This document shows positions 1 to 6,778 of a DNA stretch of 14,429 nucleotides, piece after piece. The notes beneath the pieces are model-generated. The model saw only the letters and a program-made list of their open reading frames with translations, was not told where the DNA came from and ran no database searches. Positions within the stretch are counted from its first letter, which is position 1. Each line of letters starts with the position of its first letter. A program made the translations under genes and the position numbers. The DNA is from an uncultured Bacilli bacterium (GTDB taxonomy: Bacteria > Bacillota_I > Bacilli_A > RF39 > UBA660): NCBI GenBank assembly GCA_934086395.1, contig CAKOIE010000033.1, positions 1-14,429 on the forward strand. The letters are read 5' to 3'.

Positions 1-25
1 TTATAAGATATATTTTACTATGGTA

Positions 26-60
26 AAGGTATAATTTTAACTAATGATAAGGTATAATTT
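26..60. repeat. 12-bp direct repeat upstream of the str operon
   Basis: The 12-mer AAGGTATAATTT occurs at 26-37 and again at 49-60, a 23-bp period. Each copy contains a TATAAT hexamer, so these could be extra -10 elements or a duplicated regulatory motif. I see no good -35 for either. The rest of bases 1-92 is AT-rich with no credible gene. Confidence 0.45.
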
Positions 61-92
61 CTAAAAAGGATTAACAAACATCAAACTTATGC

Positions 93-121
93 TTGACACT
101 ACAATAGTCAAGTGGTATATT
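93..121 (+). promoter_or_regulatory. Sigma-A-type promoter of the str operon
   Basis: TTGACA (93-98), a 17-bp spacer and TATATT (116-121) form a near-consensus housekeeping promoter. It predicts a start near base 128 and a leader of about 90 nt before rpsL. The inverted repeat CTTGAC (92-97) / GTCAAG (107-112) overlaps the -35 and the spacer, so a dimeric regulator could bind there; that part is inference. Confidence 0.75.
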
Positions 122-141
122 ATATTTGCATTTTAAATTTT

Positions 142-199
142 GGTTCTATGTCACATAGAACCTTGATTTATGAGTAATACAACACACCGGGATGTGTGT
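142..199 (+). promoter_or_regulatory. rpsL leader with two hairpins
   Basis: A perfect 9-bp stem (142-150 with 154-162, loop TCA) is followed by a 6-bp stem (ACACAC 182-187 with GTGTGT 194-199). The second ends just before the rpsL ribosome binding site. There is no T tract after the first stem, so it is not a simple terminator. It could be an mRNA-stabilising or translational control structure for the ribosomal protein operon; I do not recognise a named leader family. Confidence 0.5.
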
Positions 200-218
200 A
201 TAGAAAGGAAGTATTAAA

Positions 219-635
219 ATGCCTACAATAAACCAATTAGTTAAGACAAGAAGAAAAAACAAAACTAAAAAGAAAAAGAGTCCTGTATTAAACATCGGTT
301 TTAATAGTATGGAAAGAAAGACTACAGCAACTGATCATCCACAAATGAGAGGTGTATGTACTCGTGTTGGTACAAAAACTCCAAAGAAACCAAACTCAGC
401 ATTAAGAAAATATGCTCGTGTAAGATTATCAAATGGTCGTGAAGTAGATACTTATATTCCAGGTGAAGGACATAACTTACAAGAACATAGTGTTGTTTTA
501 GTTCGTGGTGGACGTGTTAAAGACCTTATCGGTGTACGTTATCACATTGTTCGTGGTACATTAGACACTCAAGGTGTTAATGATCGTAAACAATCAAGAA
601 GTAAATATGGTACTAAAAAACCAAAGAAAAAATAG
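219..635 (+). CDS. rpsL: 30S ribosomal protein S12
   Basis: Component of the decoding centre of the small ribosomal subunit. The 138-aa product is full length for the long Gram-positive form. It has the conserved block TPKKPNSALRKYARVRLSNG (residues 54-73) and the GEGHNLQEHSV block (82-92). The two lysines linked to streptomycin sensitivity (K56 and K101) are both present, as is D102, the position modified by RimO in other bacteria. Residue 104 is Ile where the family almost always has Pro (KDLPGV becomes KDLIGV); see findings. The N-terminus has a very basic run (KNKTKKKKS). The start is ATG with an AAAGGAAG site upstream. First gene of the str operon; rpsG follows after 20 bases. Confidence 0.97.
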   Translation: MPTINQLVKTRRKNKTKKKKSPVLNIGFNSMERKTTATDHPQMRGVCTRVGTKTPKKPNSALRKYARVRLSNGREVDTYIPGEGHNLQEHSVVLVRGGRVKDLIGVRYHIVRGTLDTQGVNDRKQSRSKYGTKKPKKK

Positions 636-655
636 TTAAATAAGGAGGAAAAAAT

Positions 656-1123
656 ATGCGTAAAAGACGTGCAATTAAACGCGATGTTTTACCAGATCCT
701 ATATACAATTCAAAAGTTGTTACTAAATTAATTAATGCTGTTATGAATGATGGTAAAAAAGGTACAGCTACAAGAATTGTTAACGAGGCATTTGATAAAA
801 TAAAAGAACAAACAAATAAAGATCCGATGGAAGTTTTTACTAAAGCAATGGAAAATATTACTCCTGCATTAGAAGTAAAATCACGTCGTGTTGGTGGATC
901 TAACGTTCAAGTTCCAATTGAAGTTAGTGAAACAAGAGGACAAACACTTGCTCTTCGTTACTTAATCAATTATTCAAGATTAAGACCAGGAAGAGGAATG
1001 GCAAATAAATTAGCTGCTGAAATCATCGATGCATCAAATGGTGTTGGTGGAGCTGCTAAGAAAAGAGAAGATACTCACAAGATGGCTGAAGCAAATAAAG
1101 CATTTGCTCATTATAGATGGTAG
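656..1123 (+). CDS. rpsG: 30S ribosomal protein S7
   Basis: Primary 16S rRNA-binding protein of the small-subunit head, and in E. coli the autoregulator of the str operon. The 155-aa product matches the usual length (about 156). It begins MRKRRAIKRDVLPDP, contains VKSRRVGGSNVQVPIEV (residues 74-90) and ends in the typical EANKAFAHYRW. A strong AAGGAGG site lies about 7 bases before ATG. It sits 20 bases after rpsL and 6 bases before fusA, so fusA translation is probably coupled to it. Nothing unusual is seen in the protein. Confidence 0.97.
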   Translation: MRKRRAIKRDVLPDPIYNSKVVTKLINAVMNDGKKGTATRIVNEAFDKIKEQTNKDPMEVFTKAMENITPALEVKSRRVGGSNVQVPIEVSETRGQTLALRYLINYSRLRPGRGMANKLAAEIIDASNGVGGAAKKREDTHKMAEANKAFAHYRW

Positions 1124-1129
1124 GTTACT

Positions 1130-3202
1130 ATGGCAAGAGACGTTTCAATAGATAAACTAAGAAATATCGGTATAATGGCTCACATTGATGCCGGTAAAAC
1201 TACTACAACTGAAAGAATTTTATTCTTAACAGGTATCACTCATAAAATAGGTGAAACACATGATGGTGAATCTCAAATGGACTGGATGGCCCAAGAACAA
1301 GAAAGAGGTATCACAATCACAAGTGCTGCAACTACTGCACACTGGAAAGGTTATAGACTTAATATAATCGATACACCAGGACACGTAGACTTCACAATTG
1401 AAGTTCAAAGAAGTTTAAGAGTATTAGATGGTGCTATTGCGCTTATAGATGCTCAAGCTGGTGTAGAACCACAAACTGAAACAGTTTGGAGACAAGCTAA
1501 TGAATATAAAGTTCCAAGAATGATTTGTGCAAACAAAATGGAAAAAATGGGTGCAGACTATTATTATAGTTTAAAAACTATTAAAGATAGATTAGGCGCT
1601 AACGCTGCTGCAATCATGTTACCAATTGGTGCTGAAGATCATTTTACTGGATATATTGATTTAGTTGAAATGAAAGCATATGAGTATGATGGAACTGAAC
1701 AACAACAAGTTACAGAAATTCCAATTCCTGCTGATATGCAAGATAAAGCTGAAGAATACAGAACTATTCTATTAGAATCAGTTGTTGAATTCGATGATGC
1801 TTTAATGGAAAAATATTTAGAAGGTGGAGAAATTTCTGTTGCTGAATTAAAGAGTGCTATTAGAAAAGCAACATTAGCTGTTGAATTCTTCCCTGTATTA
1901 TGTGCTGATGCCCTAGGAAACAAAGGTACTCATGCTTTATTAGATGCTGTTATTGATTATTTACCAGCACCTACTGATATCGAAGCAATTGATTGCGTAG
2001 ATAAAGATGGAAATGATATTAAGAGACATCCAAGTGATTCAGAACCATTTACTGCCTTAGCATTCAAAATTATGACAGACCCATTCGTTGGACGTTTATC
2101 ATTCTTCAGAGTTTACTCTGGTGTGTTAAAAGCAGGTTCATATGTACTTAACTCAACTAAAGGAGTTAAAGAAAGAATCGGACGTATCTTACAAATGCAT
2201 GCAAATCAACGTAAAGAAATCACTGAAGTATATGCAGGAGAAATTGCTGCTGCAGTAGGATTAAAAAATACTACAACTGCTGATACACTATGTGATGAAA
2301 AATCATTTGCAATAATGAAAGGTATGGAATTCCCAGAACCAGTTATTGATATCGCAATTGAAGCTAAATCTAAAAATGATCAAGATAAAATGGCAATTGC
2401 TATTCAAAAACTTGTTGAAGAAGACCCTACATTAAGAGTAAAAACTGATGCTGAAACAGGTCAAACTGTATTATCAGGTATGGGTGAATTACACTTAGAT
2501 ATCATTATCGATAGAATGAGAAGAGAATTTGGTGTAGAAGTTAACCAAGGTAGACCACAAGTTGCATACCGTGAAACTATCACAGTTGCAGGAGATTGTG
2601 AAGGTAAATATATCAAACAATCAGGTGGACGTGGACAATACGGACATGTTTGGGTTAAATTTGAACCAAATCCTGGAAAAGGTTATGAATTTGTTGATGC
2701 AATCGTTGGTGGAGTTGTTCCTCGTGAATATATCCCAGTAACAGATAAAGGATTACAAGAAGCTATGGCTGGTGGTATCCTTGCCGGTTATCCAATGGTT
2801 GATGTTAAAGCAACATTATTTGATGGATCATATCATGATGTAGACTCATCAGAAATGGCCTTCAAAATTGCAGCATCAATGGCATTAAAAGCTGCTAAAG
2901 AAAAATGTAAAGCAGTACTTCTAGAACCTATCATGAAAGTTGTAGTTGATACTCCAGAAGAATACATGGGTAATGTAATGGGAGATTTAACTTCTCGTCG
3001 TGGTAGACCACTAGGACAAGAATCAATTGGAAACTCAATTAGAATAATTGCTCTTGTTCCACTATCAGAAATGTTTGGTTACATGACTGATTTAAGAAGT
3101 AATACACAAGGACGTGCTAACTTCCAAATGGAAAAAGATCATTATGAAGAAGTTCCAAAATCAATCGCTGAAGAAATCATTAAGAAAAACAGCGTAAACT
3201 AA
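1130..3202 (+). CDS. fusA: Elongation factor G
   Basis: GTPase that drives mRNA-tRNA translocation and, with RRF, ribosome recycling. The 690-aa product is full length with all five domains. G1 is AHIDAGKT (17-24), switch I includes RGITI (59-63) and G3 is DTPGH (81-85). Domain IV contains the QSGGRGQYGHVWV segment. The G4 guanine-recognition motif reads NKME (135-138) instead of the near-universal NKMD, with codon GAA at 1541-1543; see findings. The start is ATG six bases after the rpsG stop with only a weak TAGG upstream, so translational coupling is likely. A 78-base gap containing a small hairpin separates it from tuf. Confidence 0.97.
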   Translation: MARDVSIDKLRNIGIMAHIDAGKTTTTERILFLTGITHKIGETHDGESQMDWMAQEQERGITITSAATTAHWKGYRLNIIDTPGHVDFTIEVQRSLRVLDGAIALIDAQAGVEPQTETVWRQANEYKVPRMICANKMEKMGADYYYSLKTIKDRLGANAAAIMLPIGAEDHFTGYIDLVEMKAYEYDGTEQQQVTEIPIPADMQDKAEEYRTILLESVVEFDDALMEKYLEGGEISVAELKSAIRKATLAVEFFPVLCADALGNKGTHALLDAVIDYLPAPTDIEAIDCVDKDGNDIKRHPSDSEPFTALAFKIMTDPFVGRLSFFRVYSGVLKAGSYVLNSTKGVKERIGRILQMHANQRKEITEVYAGEIAAAVGLKNTTTADTLCDEKSFAIMKGMEFPEPVIDIAIEAKSKNDQDKMAIAIQKLVEEDPTLRVKTDAETGQTVLSGMGELHLDIIIDRMRREFGVEVNQGRPQVAYRETITVAGDCEGKYIKQSGGRGQYGHVWVKFEPNPGKGYEFVDAIVGGVVPREYIPVTDKGLQEAMAGGILAGYPMVDVKATLFDGSYHDVDSSEMAFKIAASMALKAAKEKCKAVLLEPIMKVVVDTPEEYMGNVMGDLTSRRGRPLGQESIGNSIRIIALVPLSEMFGYMTDLRSNTQGRANFQMEKDHYEEVPKSIAEEIIKKNSVN

Positions 3203-3212
3203 TTGAATAATA

Positions 3213-3229
3213 CTTGAATAAAGTTCAAG
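3213..3229 (+). promoter_or_regulatory. Small hairpin between fusA and tuf
   Basis: CTTGAA (3213-3218) pairs with TTCAAG (3224-3229) around loop TAAAG. No T tract follows, so it is more likely an mRNA processing or stability element, or chance in AT-rich DNA, than a terminator. No convincing separate tuf promoter is seen in 3203-3266. Confidence 0.3.
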
Positions 3230-3280
3230 AATTAGATAAAATAATTTTATAGAAAGAAAAGAAATAGGAGGAAAAATAAA

Positions 3281-4462
3281 ATGGCAAAAGAAAAATTTGA
3301 TCGTAGTAAACCACATGTTAATATTGGTACTATTGGACACGTAGACCATGGTAAAACAACATTAACTGCTGCAATTACAAAGGTTTTACATGACGAAGGA
3401 AAAGCAGACTTTGTTGATTATGCAAATATCGATAAAGCCCCAGAAGAAAGAGAAAGAGGTATTACTATTAATACTGCTCACGTTGAGTATGAAACTGACA
3501 AACGTCACTATGCTCACGTAGACTGCCCAGGACATGCTGACTATGTTAAGAACATGATCACTGGTGCTGCACAAATGGATGGAGCTATCTTAGTTGTTTC
3601 AGCTGCAGATGGTCCTATGCCACAAACTAGAGAACATATCTTACTTGCTCGTCAAGTTGGAGTTCCAAGAATCGTAGTATTCATGAACAAATGTGATCAA
3701 GTTGATGATCCAGAATTACTAGATTTAGTAGAAATGGAAATTAGAGAATTATTAGGAGAATATGGTTTTGATTCAGAATGCCCTATTATTAGAGGATCTG
3801 CATTAAAAGCATTAGAAGGAGATCCAGCAAACGTTCAAGCTATCAAAGACTTAATGGCTGCTGTTGATGATTATATCCCAACACCTGATAGAGATACTGA
3901 TAAACCATTCTTAATGAGTATTGAAGACGTATTCACAATTTCAGGACGTGGTACAGTTGTTACTGGACGTGTTGAAAGAGGTAGATTAAATCTTAACGAC
4001 GAAGTTGAAATCGTTGGATTAAAAGATACAAGAAAGACAGTTGTTACTGGTATCGAAATGTTCAGAAAATCTTTAGATTTTGCTGAAGCTGGAGATAACG
4101 CTGGAGTTTTACTTCGTGGTATCAATAGAGAAGACGTTGAACGTGGACAAGTATTAGCTAAACCAGGTTCAGTACATCCTCATAAAAAATTCAAAGCTTC
4201 TGTATATGTATTATCTAAAGAAGAAGGTGGACGTCATACTCCATTCTTCTCAAACTACAGACCACAATTCTACTTCAGAACTACTGATGTTACTGGTGTA
4301 ATTGAACTTCCTCAAGGAGTTGAAATGGTTATGCCTGGTGATAATGTAGAAATGACAGTTGAATTAATTGCTAACGTTGCTTTAGAAAACGGAACTAAGT
4401 TCTCAATTCGTGAAGGTGGACGTACAGTTGGTGCTGGTACAGTTACTGAAATCATTGAATAA
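3281..4462 (+). CDS. tuf: Elongation factor Tu
   Basis: GTPase that carries aminoacyl-tRNA to the ribosomal A site. The 393-aa product is full length with three domains. G1 is GHVDHGKT (19-26), switch I is RGITI (59-63), G3 is DCPGH (81-85) and G4 is NKCD (136-139), all canonical in contrast to the EF-G gene upstream. The C-terminal barrel ends REGGRTVGAGTVTEIIE, as expected. An AGGAGG site precedes ATG by about 8 bases. Last gene of the str operon, followed by an intrinsic terminator 8 bases after the stop codon. Confidence 0.98.
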   Translation: MAKEKFDRSKPHVNIGTIGHVDHGKTTLTAAITKVLHDEGKADFVDYANIDKAPEERERGITINTAHVEYETDKRHYAHVDCPGHADYVKNMITGAAQMDGAILVVSAADGPMPQTREHILLARQVGVPRIVVFMNKCDQVDDPELLDLVEMEIRELLGEYGFDSECPIIRGSALKALEGDPANVQAIKDLMAAVDDYIPTPDRDTDKPFLMSIEDVFTISGRGTVVTGRVERGRLNLNDEVEIVGLKDTRKTVVTGIEMFRKSLDFAEAGDNAGVLLRGINREDVERGQVLAKPGSVHPHKKFKASVYVLSKEEGGRHTPFFSNYRPQFYFRTTDVTGVIELPQGVEMVMPGDNVEMTVELIANVALENGTKFSIREGGRTVGAGTVTEIIE

Positions 4463-4470
4463 TAAAAGTT

Positions 4471-4492
4471 AAAACACCTTTGGGTGTTTTTT
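4471..4492 (+). terminator. Intrinsic terminator after tuf
   Basis: AAAACACC (4471-4478) pairs with GGTGTTTT (4483-4490) around loop TTTG, and the T run continues to 4492. It ends the str operon. Confidence 0.88.
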
Positions 4493-4540
4493 CTTTACTA
4501 TAAATGAAAAAAATAGTAATATTATACTAGGGTGTATCAT

Positions 4541-5446
4541 ATGAAAAGAATTAAATTATTTCATAAAAAAATAAGTATTATTAATGAAGTAGATAGAAAA
4601 AATTTTTTAATTAGACTTATATTTTTTACATTAGCATCATTTTTATATGGAATAATTTATAATACCTTTTTAGTTCCAAACAATATCGTTATTGGAGGAA
4701 TGAGTGGTTTAGCAATTGTAATTAAAGAAATAACTGGATTACCAACAACCGTATTTATTAATATTAGTACACTTATATTAGTAATAATATCGTATTTTAT
4801 TTTAGGAAAAGACAAAGCAATATATACAATAATAGGATCAATCATATTTACCCTATTACTCTCATTTACTAGTACATTTTCATATAACCTACAAGGATAT
4901 TTAAAAAATGAATTTTTAATTATTTTAGTATCTTCCGTATCAATTGGTGTTGCTAATGGCATTATATATCGATCTGGTTTTAATACAGGTGGAGCAGATA
5001 TATTAGCATCTATCTTAAACAAATATTTTAAATTTCCCATTGGTCAGTGCAATAGTATTATTAACACATTTATTATAATAAGTGGTGCCTTCTTATTTGG
5101 TATTACTAAAACAATATATGCCATCTTTATTTTAACCGTATCATCAAAAATGATTGATATAGTTATGCTTGGAGTAAACGATAGTAAAATGATTTACATA
5201 AAAAGTAAAAACTGGAAAAATTTAGAAAAATATATTTTAAATGATTTAAAATTAGGCGTAACCGAAATTGGTAACAAAGGTGGAATATTTATAGATAAAG
5301 ATCCTACATTATTAGTTGTACTTCCGTTCGATGAATATTATAATTTTAAATATCAGATCTTAAAATATGATAGTAAAGCATTTATTGCAGCCCATGACTG
5401 CTATGCAATTCAAAATGGTTACAGTAAGAAGATATTGCCATTCTAA
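4541..5446 (+). CDS. YitT-family membrane protein (DUF161 + DUF2179)
   Basis: Integral membrane protein of the YitT family; transport function and substrate are not established for the family. The N-terminal two thirds has about five hydrophobic segments and the family signature VPNNIVIGGMSGLA (45-58). A second glycine-rich match, GFNTGGADI (146-154), follows. From about residue 203 a soluble DUF2179 domain follows (IYIKSKNWKNLEKYIL, then GVTEIGNKGGIF), normal for the family. The 301-aa length fits. I chose ATG at 4541, because TAGGGTG ends 6 bases before it; a GTG at 4532 has no usable site. It is monocistronic or read with the gene below, whose promoter overlaps its last codons. Confidence 0.85.
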   Translation: MKRIKLFHKKISIINEVDRKNFLIRLIFFTLASFLYGIIYNTFLVPNNIVIGGMSGLAIVIKEITGLPTTVFINISTLILVIISYFILGKDKAIYTIIGSIIFTLLLSFTSTFSYNLQGYLKNEFLIILVSSVSIGVANGIIYRSGFNTGGADILASILNKYFKFPIGQCNSIINTFIIISGAFLFGITKTIYAIFILTVSSKMIDIVMLGVNDSKMIYIKSKNWKNLEKYILNDLKLGVTEIGNKGGIFIDKDPTLLVVLPFDEYYNFKYQILKYDSKAFIAAHDCYAIQNGYSKKILPF

Positions 5447-5463
5447 CCATAATTAGGTATAAT
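5435..5463 (+). promoter_or_regulatory. Promoter of the ClpB-like ATPase gene
   Basis: TTGCCA (5435-5440), 17 bp, TATAAT (5458-5463). The -35 lies inside the last codons of the YitT-family gene. The predicted start near 5470 leaves a leader of about 20 nt. Confidence 0.65.
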
Positions 5464-5491
5464 ATACTACGTTAAAAAAGGAGTAATGAAA

Positions 5492-6475
5492 GTGGAAACA
5501 TTAGAAACTTTAGATGAAAATATAGAAACATTAACAACAGAAACAAATAATAAAGAAGAACAAAAAGAAAATAAAATAAGCGTACTTGAAAGATATGGAG
5601 AAGATTTAACCAAAAAAGAATATATTACTAATCCATCAATTGGAAGAGATAAAGAAATTAATGAAATGATTTTAGCTCTAATTACTCCCGATAAAGCCGC
5701 ATTATTAACAGGAAAACCAGGTATAGGTAAAACAGCTTTAGTAGAAGGACTAGCCTATCGCATCCAAAAAGGAGACATTCCCAATGCTTTAAAAGGGTGG
5801 AGTATTATTAAAATAAATATTACTTCATTATTAGGAAGTACAACCGAAAATGGTAACACCGATGCTAGATTAGAAATATTACTTAATGAATTAAAAACTA
5901 AAACAAACACTATTCTTTTTATTGATGAAGTTCATTTATTAGTAAATAAAAATCCAAATAACAATATCGATTTTGCTAATATGTTAAAACCATTCTTAGA
6001 TCGTGGTACTATTAAAATGATAGGTGCAACAACCACTGAAGAATATGAAGCATATATTCTAAGAGACAGAGCATTTCTTCGTAGATTTATTAAAATAGAT
6101 ATTGCAGAGAGTGATCCTGAAACAGTTGTAAAAATACTTATGGGAACATATCCTAAATTTGAAAAGAAAATGGGTGTAAAACTCGCCTATACTGATTTCC
6201 AAAAAGAAAAAATATTTGCATTTTTAGTAGACATGACAAGTGAATATAAAAGAGTATACGAAATATCAAGTAGATATCCAGATATAACTTTAACCCTACT
6301 TGCAAATGCATTTAGTTATGCTGTATTTGAAAACTCTCCTGAAGTAAGAATTAAACATATTTATGAAGCAGTTAAAAACGCTAAAAATATCTATCCAGAT
6401 AGTTTAAAGAAAGAAATAGAAAAATTTAAAGTCCAATTTAAAGATATGTTAGAACAAGAAAATGTTGAAATCTAA
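5492..6475 (+). CDS. Standalone AAA ATPase related to the ClpA/ClpB D1 module
   Basis: A single AAA+ module of 327 aa, like the first nucleotide-binding domain of ClpA/B/C but without the Clp N domain, middle domain or D2. Walker A is GKPGIGKT (74-81), Walker B ILFIDE (141-146), and sensor 1 lies around IGATTTEEY (177-185). An arginine-finger-like DRAFLRRF (192-199) follows. The segment that in ClpB carries the substrate-gripping KYRG pore loop instead reads STTENGNTDARLE and has no aromatic residue. Residues 1-40 are acidic and low in complexity. I chose GTG 5492 because AGGAG (5479-5483) is 8 bases upstream; ATG 5486 is only 2 bases away but remains possible. The substrate is unknown. It could be a regulatory or scaffolding ATPase rather than a threading unfoldase. 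Confidence 0.75.
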   Translation: METLETLDENIETLTTETNNKEEQKENKISVLERYGEDLTKKEYITNPSIGRDKEINEMILALITPDKAALLTGKPGIGKTALVEGLAYRIQKGDIPNALKGWSIIKINITSLLGSTTENGNTDARLEILLNELKTKTNTILFIDEVHLLVNKNPNNNIDFANMLKPFLDRGTIKMIGATTTEEYEAYILRDRAFLRRFIKIDIAESDPETVVKILMGTYPKFEKKMGVKLAYTDFQKEKIFAFLVDMTSEYKRVYEISSRYPDITLTLLANAFSYAVFENSPEVRIKHIYEAVKNAKNIYPDSLKKEIEKFKVQFKDMLEQENVEI

Positions 6476-6529
6476 CAAGTTATTAACAAAGAATTTATTA
6501 TAAAAACTTAAGATTATTTAGACGTATAG

Positions 6530-6592
6530 AAATGACATTGAATATAAGTTTTCAATATTTTTGAAATCACTTATATATCTTGTCATTTTTTT
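6530..6592 (+). terminator. Long three-part hairpin with T tract after the AAA gene
   Basis: AAATGACA (6530-6537) pairs with TGTCATTT (6581-6588), ATATAAGT (6542-6549) with ACTTATAT (6569-6576), and TTTCAA (6550-6555) with TTGAAA (6561-6566) around a 5-base loop. In all there are 22 base pairs interrupted by a 4x4 internal loop and a 2-base bulge. The T run continues to 6592. It very likely ends the ATPase transcript but is much longer than a usual terminator. Confidence 0.7.
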
Positions 6593-6727
6593 AATTAAAA
6601 ATTATTTAAATTATCTAATATTTACCGTATCTAAACATTAAATAAAGATTTCAATATTCTTTATATTATAAGAATAAATATAGATATTATATCAATTTTT
6701 TATTTTACGTAACACCCCACATCATGC
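6593..6727. other. AT-rich intergenic stretch before the DGR target gene
   Basis: No ORF is seen. A 7-bp inverted repeat TATTCTT / AAGAATA with an 8-base gap lies near 6655-6676. Otherwise I see only AT-rich DNA leading into the promoter at 6728. Confidence 0.4.
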
Positions 6728-6756
6728 TTGACTCAGAAGGCTTTTAGCGATATAAT
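6728..6756 (+). promoter_or_regulatory. Strong promoter of the DGR target gene
   Basis: TTGACT (6728-6733), a 17-bp spacer and TATAAT (6751-6756). The predicted start is near 6763, only about 16 bases before the start codon, so there is almost no leader. Two AAGGA copies (6768-6772 and 6772-6776) form the ribosome binding site. Confidence 0.8.
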
Positions 6757-6778
6757 TTGACTATGATAAGGAAGGATG

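Noticed and set aside
1226..4125. Several minus-strand ORFs of 60-94 codons across fusA and tuf
   Set aside because: They lie opposite highly conserved genes, show no family resemblance and have no ribosome binding sites.
4657..5040. A minus-strand 127-codon ORF opposite the YitT-family gene
   Set aside because: The composition is the complement of membrane-helix codons, there is no start signal, and the plus-strand protein is clearly real.
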